From JABFSS01 sp964497975 (lineage in GTDB: Bacteria > Patescibacteriota > Gracilibacteria > Peribacterales > Peribacteraceae): a DNA stretch of 64,000 nucleotides. The notes below the pieces were generated by a model. That model saw only the letters and a program-made list of their open reading frames with translations. It did not search any database and was not told where the DNA came from. Location of the stretch: assembly GCA_964497975.1 (NCBI GenBank), contig CAZCFO010000004.1, positions 1-64,000 on the forward strand, given 5' to 3'. The position numbers were made by a program, and so were the translations under genes. Below are positions 16,739 to 24,704 of this stretch, piece by piece (the first letter of the stretch is position 1; each line of letters opens with the position of its first letter).

Positions 16739-18199
16739 TCATGTCTTTTGTACGGCCTGACCGGCTCCCGTATCCTTCACTTCGTAGCCCCTCTCCTTTA
16801 TAGCGTCGCGCAGACGGTCAGACTCTTTGAAGTCCTTCCGGGCGCGGGCGGCCGCTCTCTCCTTTATAAGGGAGGCGACGTCCGCGGGGACGGGCTCGGG
16901 TTCGGGTTCGGGCTCGAAGCATCCAAAGGTTCGTTGAATCGTCTGTATAAAGGAGAGTAGTTTTTTTTGAGTCTTATCGGCAGAAAGGGATAAAGCCCGT
17001 GACCAGCTCATCGTATCGAAGATGACTGCCAAGGCTGCAGGTGTATTGAGATCATTATTCAGAGCATCACTAAAGCGCTGCTGCAGCGTTGCCAATTCAC
17101 TTTCCTCCGAGTCTGCTCCAGAGATTCTTTGCTTTCCGTCGGTGCATTCCTTCATCCAGTTTACAATTCTTGTTCTGGAATGCTTCGCATCATCCATCCC
17201 CTTCCACGCGAACTTAAGATTCGTGCGGTAGTGGACCGAAAGCAGGTAATACCGCAAATCCAGCGGCGAATAGCCTTTTGCGACAATATCCGGGATGGTG
17301 AGGATATTGCCAAGACTCTTTGACATCTTGGCGTTTCCAAGATCAATCCTCCGCTTATGCAGCCACAGGCGGACGAAGGTCTTGCCCGTGGCGGCCTCGC
17401 TCTGGGCGATCTCGCACTCGTGATGGGGAAAGATGTTGTCTTCGCCGCCGGTATGGATGTCCAGCTCGTCGCCCAGCAGGGCGGAACTCATGGCGGAACA
17501 TTCGATATGCCAGCCCGGGAAACCGGACGCGGGATCCTCGCCCTCCGAATGGCTGAGCGCGCCGTCGGAGAACTTCCAGCGCAAGACATGACGACCGTTA
17601 TCGCCCACGCACTTCTTCCAGAGAGCGAAATCCGCCGGATGCCTTTTTCCTTCATCGACGGCAACGCGCGCGCCGGCGTTCAGGTTATCGAGAGTGTTGC
17701 CGGAAAGGGCTCCGTACCGCGGAAAACTGAGTACAGAGAAGTAGACACCGTCATCGGTCTCGTAGGCATTCCCCTTCGCAAGAAGCGTTTTGATGATCGC
17801 AAGTTGCTCCTTTATATACTCACTCGCGCGCGGGCGCGCCATCGGCTCCAGGATGTTGAGCGCCTTCTCGTCCTCGAGGTATTGCTCCGTGTACCGGCGG
17901 GCGATCTCGAGCGGGTGCAGCTTTTCGGTCTCGGCCTGCTTCTGGATTTTGTCGTCGCCATGATCAGCGTCATGCAAAAGATGTCCGACATCGGTGATGT
18001 TCTTCACGTGCTTCACCGTGTACCCGCTGACCTCGAGCCACCGGCGCAGGAGGTCGGCCATCAAAAACGAGGAATAGTTCCCGATGTGCGGCCGGCCGTA
18101 GACCGTGGGCCCGCAGGTATACATTCGAACCGTTTTTGGCTCGATTGTGTTAAGTTCTTTATCCTTTTTGGAAAAGGTGTTGTACAGGGTGAGGGCCAT
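16739..18199 (-). CDS. cysS: Cysteine--tRNA ligase
   Basis: Class I aminoacyl-tRNA synthetase, 486 residues, charges tRNA-Cys. The HIGH-type motif is in TVYGRPHIGNYSSF, the KMSKS motif in NAKMSKSLGN, and zinc ligands include Cys28 (TCGPTVYG), the Cys in GWHIECSA and the HHECE motif. The start ATG at 18199 lies 7 nt after TATCCT (18207-18212), indicating leaderless transcription. A short tandem EPEPEPEPVP (from a repeated GGGTTC-type hexamer, about 16888-16917) separates the anticodon-binding helical domain from the C-terminal KERAAARARKDFKESDRLRD tail. It sits upstream of the SLH gene in the same direction, but more than 800 bp away. Confidence 0.97.
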   Translation of the reverse strand: MALTLYNTFSKKDKELNTIEPKTVRMYTCGPTVYGRPHIGNYSSFLMADLLRRWLEVSGYTVKHVKNITDVGHLLHDADHGDDKIQKQAETEKLHPLEIARRYTEQYLEDEKALNILEPMARPRASEYIKEQLAIIKTLLAKGNAYETDDGVYFSVLSFPRYGALSGNTLDNLNAGARVAVDEGKRHPADFALWKKCVGDNGRHVLRWKFSDGALSHSEGEDPASGFPGWHIECSAMSSALLGDELDIHTGGEDNIFPHHECEIAQSEAATGKTFVRLWLHKRRIDLGNAKMSKSLGNILTIPDIVAKGYSPLDLRYYLLSVHYRTNLKFAWKGMDDAKHSRTRIVNWMKECTDGKQRISGADSEESELATLQQRFSDALNNDLNTPAALAVIFDTMSWSRALSLSADKTQKKLLSFIQTIQRTFGCFEPEPEPEPVPADVASLIKERAAARARKDFKESDRLRDAIKERGYEVKDTGAGQAVQKT

Positions 18200-18249
18200 C
18201 GGAGAAAGGATACAGAGGGCGCAGAGGAAGCAGAAGAGTCAGACGATAC

Positions 18250-18303
18250 AAAAAAACCCGGACGGATCATCCACGCCCGAAGGCGCAGTGTCCGTGCCGG
18301 GTT
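18250..18303 (-). terminator. Intrinsic terminator after the small gene at 18316
   Basis: On the minus strand AACCCGGCACGGA pairs with TCCGTCCGGGTT across a roughly 28-nt loop that can itself fold, followed by TTTTTTG. It ends the small minus-strand gene just before cysS begins. Confidence 0.65.
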
Positions 18304-18315
18304 CTCCGGGCCTCA

Positions 18316-18498
18316 TCAGTTGAGGCTCGGTTGGCGTTGTCTCTCAGCATGCTGAGAGAGGTCGCCCTGGATTTTCAGCCGGACGAACTCCGTAATGGAG
18401 TCCTCCGACCACCCACGCTGCCGAAGCAGCTCGATCATGCGCGCGAAGCGCAGGAATTCCGCCGCGGGTGCGGCGTGAGAACGATCCTGTTCCCGCAT
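18316..18498 (-). CDS. Small hypothetical protein
   Basis: 60 residues (MREQDRSHAAPAAEFLRFAR...), predicted largely helical, with no membrane segment. The helix at 22-45 (MIELLRQRGWSEDSITEFVRL) resembles short helical regulatory or toxin-antitoxin-like proteins, but no family is recognised. Support for a real gene is a GGAG 6 nt before the ATG at 18498 and an intrinsic terminator just after the stop. Upstream (18548-18562) lies GCTCAGGACAGGC, part of the CCTTCGACAGGCTCAGG repeat family. Confidence 0.55.
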   Translation of the reverse strand: MREQDRSHAAPAAEFLRFARMIELLRQRGWSEDSITEFVRLKIQGDLSQHAERQRQPSLN

Positions 18499-18740
18499 GG
18501 TTTCTCCAATCCGTGAAAGAAAACCGTCCTGCCACTCTGGCTCCAGCCAATGTGCTCAGGACAGGCTAATGCTATCATTTTTCACGATTAATACAATAAA
18601 ATGTTTATTGATTGCGTCAATTTTCACCCAGGGACACACTGCTTCCATGGGAATGACATTCGAAAAAGAAGACGACGAAACGATCGTCCGGGACGACGTC
18701 TCGACGGTGTCGCTGCATCACCATTCTCAATCCTGAGGGC

Positions 18741-18971
18741 GTGCAGCTGATCAACATGACCGTGGAGGATGCCGATCGGCAACATCCGGAACTCCACGGC
18801 GGCGCCGACATCGGCGTCGATTACTACGGCGTTCTCTACACCTCTCCCAACCGGCAGGAGCAATTGGGCATCATCACTCTGCAGAAAATGCGAGAAGAAA
18901 CGGAAAACGTCCGGGTGCTGGAGAAACAATTCCTGAAGCCCGACGGGCGATTGTTCACGAATATTGACTGA
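18741..18971 (+). CDS. Hypothetical protein, probably the 3' part of a frameshifted gene
   Basis: 76 codons from a GTG (MQLINMTVEDADRQHPELHGGADIGVDYYGVLYT...). The natural beginning may be the ATG at 18647 in another frame (MGMTFEKEDDETIVRDDVSTVS). A single +1 shift near 18711-18716 would join them into a coherent 108-residue protein (...DVSTVS-RCITILNPEGVQLINMTV...). No slippery heptamer is seen, so an indel or sequencing error is more likely than programmed shifting. The family is unknown; the 3' half looks like a small beta-rich domain with a charged helix. Confidence 0.4.
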   Translation: MQLINMTVEDADRQHPELHGGADIGVDYYGVLYTSPNRQEQLGIITLQKMREETENVRVLEKQFLKPDGRLFTNID

Positions 18972-19030
18972 GAATCCCGGGCAAACCAGCCCTCAGCATG
19001 CTATTGTTCCGGCATCTTTTTCCGCTTCCC

Positions 19031-20101
19031 ATGAATTATTCCGACATCCGCTCACTCCTCGGCGACAAAGGCGCCCTGCTGCTCGATCACGAGTGCAAAA
19101 CCATCGCGAAAGAGAAGCTCCACATCCCGAGCATGAAAAAAGTGCAGGATGTGTTTTCGGCTTCGGACAGGTCAAAAGACGTCATCAAGAATCTGGGAGA
19201 CCTGTACGGCCACGGCCGTCTGGCCGGCACCGGTTATCTCTCGATCCTGCCCGTCGACCAGGGAATCGAGCACTCCGCAGGAGCATCGTTCGCCAAGAAT
19301 CCCGATTATTTTGATCCCGAAAACATCGTCCAGCTTGCGATCAAAGGCGGGTGCAACGCGGTGGCGTCGACCGTGGGCGCGCTGGGCATCGTGTCGAAAA
19401 AGTATGCCGGCAAAATCCCCTTCATCGTGAAGCTCAACCACAACGAGCTGATGACGTACCCCAACAAGTTCGACCAGGTGATGTTCTCGACCGTCGAGCA
19501 GGCCGCCAACATGGGCGCGCTGGGCGTGGGCGCGACGATTTACTTCGGATCACCGGAAGCAGGACGACAGATTGTGGAAGTCGGTCAAGCATTCGCAAAA
19601 GCCCATCAGCTAGGGCTCTTTACGGTCCTCTGGTGCTATCTTCGCAACTCCGGATTCAAGAAAAACGGGGTTGATTACCATCTGGCCGCCGACCTCACGG
19701 GACAGGCAAACCACCTGGGCGTGACGCTGGAGGCCGACATCATCAAACAGAAGCTTCCGGAGGTGAACGGCGGATTCACGGCACTCAATACCGGTGACAG
19801 CTCGTACGGAAAACTCGACAAGCGCATGTACGAAAAGCTCTCGTCCGACCACCCCATCGACCTCACGCGCTACCAGGTGGCCAACTGCTACATGGGCCGC
19901 ATCGGGCTCATCAACAGCGGAGGCGCCAGTGGCGAGAACGACCTGCAGCAGGCCGTGATGACGGCCGTCATCAACAAGCGGGCGGGCGGCGCCGGCCTCA
20001 TTTCGGGCCGCAAAGCCTTCCAGAAACCGATGGAGGAAGGCGTGCAGATCCTCAATGCCATCCAGGATGTGTACCTGTGCAAGGAGGTGACGGTGGCGTA
20101 G
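19031..20101 (+). CDS. Fructose-bisphosphate aldolase, class I (DhnA/FbaB type)
   Basis: 356 residues. It cleaves or forms fructose-1,6-bisphosphate by Schiff-base chemistry in glycolysis or gluconeogenesis. The sequence follows the bacterial FbaB type: GYLSILPVDQGIEHSAGASFAKNPDYFDPENIV (about 66-100), IVKLNHNELMTYP, GATIYFGS, GVDYHLAADLTGQANHLGVTLEADIIKQK and YMGRIGLINSGGAS. The ATG at 19031 (MNYSDIRSLLG) is chosen over an in-frame start at 18998 because it begins the conserved domain. The stop codon abuts the four-hairpin element at 20102. Confidence 0.93.
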   Translation: MNYSDIRSLLGDKGALLLDHECKTIAKEKLHIPSMKKVQDVFSASDRSKDVIKNLGDLYGHGRLAGTGYLSILPVDQGIEHSAGASFAKNPDYFDPENIVQLAIKGGCNAVASTVGALGIVSKKYAGKIPFIVKLNHNELMTYPNKFDQVMFSTVEQAANMGALGVGATIYFGSPEAGRQIVEVGQAFAKAHQLGLFTVLWCYLRNSGFKKNGVDYHLAADLTGQANHLGVTLEADIIKQKLPEVNGGFTALNTGDSSYGKLDKRMYEKLSSDHPIDLTRYQVANCYMGRIGLINSGGASGENDLQQAVMTAVINKRAGGAGLISGRKAFQKPMEEGVQILNAIQDVYLCKEVTVA

Positions 20102-20312
20102 TTCCTCGTACGTTCGTGGCTCCGCCACGAACTACTCGGAATGACAGCAAAAATTATTTGGTAACGCCTCGATATGCTCCCGGCTCCGCCGGGAGCTACT
20201 CGGCGATCAGCGTCGAGTGATCGCGCGGAGCGCGATCGTATCGAGACGTTTCGGTTGATTATGCAGTTGTCATTCCGAGTAGCTCGCTTCGGAGAAGCGA
20301 GCGTACGAGGAA
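20102..20312. repeat. Four-hairpin composite palindromic element, copy 1
   Basis: It fills exactly the gap between the aldolase and yidC stop codons. The outer pair is GTTCCTCGTACG (20101-20112) with CGTACGAGGAAC (20302-20313). Inside, CTACTCGGAATGAC pairs with GTCATTCCGAGTAG, and GCCTCGATA with TATCGAGAC. Four small hairpins follow these words: TTCGTGGC/GCCACGAA and GCTCCCGGC/GCCGGGAGC, both with loop TCC, then GATCGCGC/GCGCGATC and CTCGCTTC/GAAGCGAG, both with loop GGA. A second copy at 41931-42141 keeps the words but has different hairpin stems. Confidence 0.85.
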
Positions 20313-21710
20313 CTACACCCGCAGGTGTTCCCTGTTCACGATGATCTGCTGCCCGATGGCGAACAGCGTGGAGACGCCCCAGTAAAGCGAAACGGCCGCG
20401 GGGAATTTGAGGGCGAAAAAGCCGATCATGAGGGGCAGCACGTAGAGCATCATCTTCTGCTGCATATCCTGCGGCGAGGCGGGCTGCTTTTCCTTCTCCT
20501 TGCCTGCGACGGGCACGTCGATGACGTCCTCCTTCTTCCGGTTTTTGCGCTTCTGGATGGAGAACGTGAGCTTCATCTGCACGAACTGCAGGGCGACGAG
20601 AAGGATGGGCATCAGGAAAATTTCGGGCTTGAGGAGATTGAGGCCCAAAAAGGACGTACCGAAGTGCCACGGCAGATCCTGATACGGCCCGTAGATGAGA
20701 TGACGCGAGAGGGTGAGATCGGAGCCGTCGCGGATCACGTAGAAGAGCCCGATGAGGACCGGGAACTGGATGAGCATGGGCAGGCAGCTCTGGAACGGGT
20801 TGATCTTGTACTCCTTCCACAGCTTCATCGTCTCCTCCTGAATCTTGGCCGAATCCCCGGGATGCTTCGCCTTGATAGCCTCAATTTTCGGCTGCAGCAT
20901 CTGCATTTTCTTCTGTCCTTCCAACGCGTGCTGCGTGGGGAAGAAGAGCAAGAGTTTCACGATGAGCGTCAGGATGATGATGGCGATTCCCAGGTTGTGC
21001 CCCGGCGCCACCGACGCGATGAAGATGAGCGCGTTGAGGAACGGCGCGGAGATGAACGTGCGGAAAAGCTTGGTGAAGAGACCGGGTTCGACGATCTCGA
21101 AACGCGCCACCATCGGGGTGGAGACCACCGCGCCGGAGACCGTCGCGGGGGCGACGGCTGACGATTCCGGAAGACGGACTTCGTAGGTGCCGGCTTTGTC
21201 GAAGAGGGAATACTTCCAGGGGCCCATGCTGAGATCGACCGTTTCGCCGGGCATCACTGTGAGCGTGTCGCCGCAGGGCTGGACGGTGTCGGACGAGGCC
21301 GCCGGGACGGGATTCCCCGTGGCGCTGTCCATGATCAGAACATCGACCGGAGGCTGCGGACAGCGGGCCGGCAGGACGTAGGGGGTGCCCTGATGCCGCA
21401 CGGCCATCTCGGCGCATTCGGCGGCCGACGGCGTGTCGGACACGAGACGCCGGACCGTGCAGAGTTTCGACTGAATCCATCCCCCGACGCCCATCGATTC
21501 CGTATGCGCGGGTCTGTTCCGGAGATGCAGGACGGGATGGTTTCCGAGAGTGAACGACGAGGAGGATGTCAGCACCGGACCGGGGGCGGGCTGCGCCTGG
21601 TTCGGCTGCTGCGGGAAGAAGATTCCCATAAGCAGCTGGATGCCGAGGTAGAGCGCGATGAAGAGCAGGGCGAACTGGAGGGCGCTACTTTTTTTCTGGG
21701 GGGCGGACAT
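20313..21710 (-). CDS. yidC: Membrane protein insertase YidC/Oxa1 family
   Basis: 465 residues. It inserts and folds inner-membrane proteins with or without SecYEG. An N-terminal membrane segment at about 10-30 (LQFALLFIALYLGIQLLMG) is followed by a periplasm-type domain of about 190 residues, as in the YidC1 form. The conserved five-helix core starts at about 220 (FISAPFLNALIFIASVAPGHNLGIAIIILTLIVKLLLF) and includes KIQEETMKLWKEYKINPFQSCLPMLIQFPVLIGLF. The positively charged middle stretch (QKRKNRKKEDVIDVPVAGKEKEKQ) is cytoplasmic. The start overlaps the rnpA end by 26 nt, the usual rnpA-yidC order, which suggests translational coupling. Confidence 0.95.
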   Translation of the reverse strand: MSAPQKKSSALQFALLFIALYLGIQLLMGIFFPQQPNQAQPAPGPVLTSSSSFTLGNHPVLHLRNRPAHTESMGVGGWIQSKLCTVRRLVSDTPSAAECAEMAVRHQGTPYVLPARCPQPPVDVLIMDSATGNPVPAASSDTVQPCGDTLTVMPGETVDLSMGPWKYSLFDKAGTYEVRLPESSAVAPATVSGAVVSTPMVARFEIVEPGLFTKLFRTFISAPFLNALIFIASVAPGHNLGIAIIILTLIVKLLLFFPTQHALEGQKKMQMLQPKIEAIKAKHPGDSAKIQEETMKLWKEYKINPFQSCLPMLIQFPVLIGLFYVIRDGSDLTLSRHLIYGPYQDLPWHFGTSFLGLNLLKPEIFLMPILLVALQFVQMKLTFSIQKRKNRKKEDVIDVPVAGKEKEKQPASPQDMQQKMMLYVLPLMIGFFALKFPAAVSLYWGVSTLFAIGQQIIVNREHLRV

Positions 21711-22068
21711 GAGAGCGGGAGGAGAGAAACGCCTGAATATCTCGTTCGAGTTCTTCGAACGGGGCGGTGAGGCTAGAGGAGCGCGGCGCGATCAACAACT
21801 GCGTCGCGGGCATTTGAGTATACCCCAGAAGCGCGGTCCGCAGCGCCTCCCGGCAGCGGCGTCGCATGCGGTTCCGTTTGACCGCCGACTTGTCGAGCCT
21901 GGTGGACGCGAGCGTTCCGGCATACACGCCGTCGCTCCCCTGCCCGGCCGCGGGATGGCGCGGATGCCCCGCTGCCCAGCGGATGGTCATGTGCCGTCCT
22001 TTCCACGACTGCCCCTGCCGGATCAGGCGGTCACAGATCTTCCGGCCGCGGAGGCGCAAAAGCTTCAT
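21685..22068 (-). CDS. rnpA: Ribonuclease P protein component
   Basis: 127 residues, basic. It assists RNase P RNA in 5' processing of tRNA precursors. The signature KRNRMRRRCREALR (about 64-77) matches the RNR motif, and the N-terminal RLRGRKICDRLIRQGQSWKG fits. The ATG at 22068 is 8 nt after CATACT (22077-22082). The ribosomal L34 gene that commonly precedes rnpA is not found upstream; that space is occupied by a palindrome and the divergent gatC. Confidence 0.92.
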   Translation of the reverse strand: MKLLRLRGRKICDRLIRQGQSWKGRHMTIRWAAGHPRHPAAGQGSDGVYAGTLASTRLDKSAVKRNRMRRRCREALRTALLGYTQMPATQLLIAPRSSSLTAPFEELERDIQAFLSSRSHVRPPEKK

Positions 22069-22094
22069 ACCAAAACAGTATGAATTACCTGCTT

Positions 22095-22163
22095 CGAATT
22101 AGGAATTACGAATTACGAATGTTTGCTACTACGCTCTCGAAATTCGCCATTCGTAATTCGTCG
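22095..22163. repeat. Inverted repeat between rnpA and gatC
   Basis: CGAATTACGAATG (22109-22121) is a perfect reverse complement of CATTCGTAATTCG (22148-22160), with further GAATTA words beside it. It lies in the divergent promoter region; its right arm ends just before the -10 of gatC. Confidence 0.75.
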
Positions 22164-22167
22164 ATGC

Positions 22168-22176
22168 TGGTATGCT
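22168..22176 (+). promoter_or_regulatory. Extended -10 for leaderless gatC
   Basis: TGG followed by TATGCT (22171-22176) ends 7 nt before the gatC ATG, so transcription would begin at or next to the start codon. No Shine-Dalgarno sequence is available. Confidence 0.6.
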
Positions 22177-22183
22177 TGCGGGC

Positions 22184-22480
22184 ATGACGACCTTAACCAA
22201 AGCCCAGGTCCAGCACATCGCCAAGCTGGCCCGCCTCACCCTCACCGACGCGGAGCTCGAGAAATTCCCCAAGGAACTGACGTCGATCCTCCAATACGTC
22301 GACATGCTCGGCGAAGTGGACACGTCCAACGTGGAGGCGACGGCGCAGGTCACCGGACAAACGAACGTGTTCCGCGACGATGTGGTCCGCGCGAACGGCA
22401 CGTCCCCCGACGCGCTCCTCGCCTGCAGTCCGCTCCAGATCAGCGATCACCAGATCGTGACCCCTTCCGCCCACGGATGA
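22184..22480 (+). CDS. gatC: Asp-tRNA(Asn)/Glu-tRNA(Gln) amidotransferase subunit C
   Basis: 98 residues, the small bridging subunit of the GatCAB complex that amidates misacylated tRNA. Family words include VQHIAKLARLTLTDAELEKFPKEL and ILQYVDMLGEVDTSNVEAT, followed by the LRxD-type region FRDDVV. The ATG at 22184 is selected because it lies 7 nt after an extended -10 (TGGTATGCT); the upstream in-frame start is inside the promoter. Its stop overlaps the gatA start (ATGA), so the two are cotranslated. gatB is not in the window. Confidence 0.93.
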   Translation: MTTLTKAQVQHIAKLARLTLTDAELEKFPKELTSILQYVDMLGEVDTSNVEATAQVTGQTNVFRDDVVRANGTSPDALLACSPLQISDHQIVTPSAHG

Positions 22481-23964
22481 TGCTCTCTTCCCTGACCATC
22501 ACCGAGGCCCACGAGAAGCTGCGCGCCAAAAAAATCAGCGCGGTCGAATTGACGCAGGCATGCATCGACCGGATCGAATCCGTCGACAAGACGCTCAACG
22601 CCATCGTGTTCAAGAACTCGGAGAAAGCCCTAGCAGAAGCCAAAAAAATCGACGCCGCGGGCGCGTTCGACTCCCCTCTCGCGGGAATCCCCTACCTCGC
22701 CAAGGACGTCTACTGCGAGGAGGGCGTGCCGACGACCGCATGCAGCAACATCCTCCGCGGAAAGAAGCCGTACATTCCGCCGTTCGATTCCACCACAACC
22801 AAACGGCTGAAGGCCGCGGGCGCCATCAGCGTCGCCAAGACGAACACCGACGAATTCACGATGGGCGCGAGCACCGAGACCTCGTGCTACGGCGTCACAC
22901 GCAATCCGTGGGACACCGCGCGCGTCGCAGGAGGCTCCTCGGGAGGCTCCGCGGCGGGACTGGCCGCATCCGAAGGACTCTTCGCGCTCGGCACGGACAC
23001 CGGCGGATCGATCCGCCAGCCGGCCGGGTTCAACAACGTCTGCGGACTGCGCACGACGTACGGCCGCACCAGCCGCTACGGCGTGATGAGCATGGCGAGC
23101 TCGCTCGACACCATCGGACCCATCTGCCGCACAATCGAGGACACCGCCATCGTGCTCGAGGCGATCGCCGGCAAAGACCCGCTCGACGGCACCACCGCCG
23201 ACGTGCCGGTGCCCTCGTACCGCAAGGAGCTGAAAGACGGCGTGAAGGGACTGCGCATCGGCCTGCCGAAGGAATACTTCATCGACGGCATGCATCCCGA
23301 CGTGGAAGCCGCGGTCCGCACGGCGGCCAAGGAGTACGAGAAGCTGGGCGCCATCGTGAAGGAGATTTCGCTCCCCCACAGCAAGTACTCGCTCGCGACG
23401 TACTACGTGATCTGCCCCTGCGAAGTGAGCTCCAACCAGGCGCGGTATGACGGCATCCGGTACGGCTCGCCAGGCTCGCCGCAGGCCCAACCCTCCAAGA
23501 CCCTGCTCGAACATTACGAGCACGCCCGCAGCACGGGATTCGGCACGGAGGTGAAGCGCCGCATCATGATCGGCACGTACGCGCTTTCGGCCGGCTACTA
23601 CGACGCGTACTACCGGCAGGCGCAGAAGGTCCGCACGCTCATCGGCCGCGACTACGTGGAGGCGTTCAAGATCGTCGACGTGATCCTCGCGCCCGTGTCC
23701 CCCACTCCCGCCTTCATCGTGGGCGCGCACAAGGACGATCCGGTCGCGATGTACCTGGAGGACGTCTTCATGGACGCGGTGGTGATGGCCGGCATTCCCG
23801 CGCTCTCGATGCCCGGCGGGTTCTCGAAGCCCAAGGACAAGACGCCCGCGCTGCCGATCGGGCTCCAGCTGATGGCCGCCCAGTGGCAGGAGGGGCCTCT
23901 TTTGCGGGCCGCCTACGCGTACGAGCAGGCGACCAAGTGGTACGAGACCCTCCCGACGCTCTGA
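22477..23964 (+). CDS. gatA: Asp-tRNA(Asn)/Glu-tRNA(Gln) amidotransferase subunit A
   Basis: 495 residues, amidase-signature enzyme that releases ammonia from glutamine for tRNA-dependent Gln/Asn synthesis. The Ser-cisSer-Lys triad is visible as Lys76 (YLAKDVYC), Ser155 (AGGSSGGSAAG) and Ser178 (DTGGSIRQPA). The start ATG at 22477 overlaps the gatC stop by four bases. Full length and colinear with the family through YDAYYRQAQKVRTLI and the C-terminal PALPIGLQLMA. Presence of gatCA implies that glutaminyl- or asparaginyl-tRNA is made indirectly. Confidence 0.97.
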   Translation: MMLSSLTITEAHEKLRAKKISAVELTQACIDRIESVDKTLNAIVFKNSEKALAEAKKIDAAGAFDSPLAGIPYLAKDVYCEEGVPTTACSNILRGKKPYIPPFDSTTTKRLKAAGAISVAKTNTDEFTMGASTETSCYGVTRNPWDTARVAGGSSGGSAAGLAASEGLFALGTDTGGSIRQPAGFNNVCGLRTTYGRTSRYGVMSMASSLDTIGPICRTIEDTAIVLEAIAGKDPLDGTTADVPVPSYRKELKDGVKGLRIGLPKEYFIDGMHPDVEAAVRTAAKEYEKLGAIVKEISLPHSKYSLATYYVICPCEVSSNQARYDGIRYGSPGSPQAQPSKTLLEHYEHARSTGFGTEVKRRIMIGTYALSAGYYDAYYRQAQKVRTLIGRDYVEAFKIVDVILAPVSPTPAFIVGAHKDDPVAMYLEDVFMDAVVMAGIPALSMPGGFSKPKDKTPALPIGLQLMAAQWQEGPLLRAAYAYEQATKWYETLPTL

Positions 23965-23970
23965 CGCGTC

Positions 23971-24675
23971 CTAGGGCTCTTTCCGTGCCACGGCGAGGCT
24001 GGCGCGCAGGAGGAGCATGTCGATACATGCCCGGATACTGATACTGAGCGTGCTTCCGTGCGCCTTTCCACCCGTCCGGGGGCCCGAATCCACCGGGAGA
24101 AACGCCACCCGGCCGCCGCCGCGCGCGATGCGCAGCACCCGTTCGACGTCGCGGAAGACTCCCCTGCTCGTGAGCGGCGTGGACGCGATGAGTTCCCTCC
24201 GGATGCATTTGCTGCATCCCGGATCGTGCAGGTCGAGCCCGAACAGCAGCCGCGGCAACCAGCGGTATCCCGCGGAGAGCAGGCGGCGGTACCAGCCGTA
24301 GAACTTCCGGCGGCGCGTCATGAGCACGACGTCGTGTGCCGGGAGCAGCGCCGCGCATTCCCGAAGCATCTCGGGCGGGTACTGCCCGTCGGCATGCAGC
24401 AGCACGACGAATTCTTTGGTGCCCGACCGGTACGCGGATTCAAACGACGCCGCCATCCCCCGCCGCGCGGGATGATCGACCAGACGGATGCGGTCGGGAT
24501 GCCGCCGCGACCATTCGCGGACGATCGCCGCCGTGCGGTCGGTGCTGCCGTCGTTGACGACCGTGACGTCGAAGTCCTCCGCGCAGCGGGGCAGCACCTC
24601 CAGGCACCGGCGCAGGACATCGTCGAGCGACGCTTCTTCGTTGTAGGCGGGGATGACGACGGAAAGCGAAGCCAT
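23971..24675 (-). CDS. Family 2 glycosyltransferase (dolichol-phosphate-mannose-synthase-like)
   Basis: 234 residues, GT-A fold. It starts MASLSVVIPAYNEEASLDDVLRRC, followed by VTVVNDGSTDRT (nucleotide-sugar Asp), the DxD-like HADGQYPPEML and GVFRDVERVLRIARGGG. There is no C-terminal membrane pair, unlike many DPM1-like bacterial proteins. The ATG at 24675 is chosen; the longer frame runs into a repeat (24677-24704). It sits directly downstream of the large membrane protein gene, 21 bp apart and same strand. A polyprenyl-linked sugar made here and used by the membrane protein is plausible but not shown. Confidence 0.88.
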   Translation of the reverse strand: MASLSVVIPAYNEEASLDDVLRRCLEVLPRCAEDFDVTVVNDGSTDRTAAIVREWSRRHPDRIRLVDHPARRGMAASFESAYRSGTKEFVVLLHADGQYPPEMLRECAALLPAHDVVLMTRRRKFYGWYRRLLSAGYRWLPRLLFGLDLHDPGCSKCIRRELIASTPLTSRGVFRDVERVLRIARGGGRVAFLPVDSGPRTGGKAHGSTLSISIRACIDMLLLRASLAVARKEP

Positions 24676-24676
24676 G

Positions 24677-24704
24677 CGTGAATCGTGAATCATGAATCAT
24701 GAAT
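24677..24704. repeat. Direct/inverted word repeat (GAATCATGAAT family)
   Basis: TGAATCGTGAATCATGAATC and a further ATGAAT repeat the words of the 10246-10298 palindrome. The stop codon and last codons of the upstream membrane-protein gene lie within it. Confidence 0.5.

Noticed and set aside
16888..16917. Possible microsatellite or phase-variation tract in cysS
   Set aside because: The repeated hexamer only encodes EPEPEPEP in a linker. Few units and a hexamer period keep the frame, so on/off switching is not expected.
20102..20312. Element read as an ordinary bidirectional terminator
   Set aside because: No T-run follows any of its stems, and the second copy lies between divergent genes where termination makes no sense.
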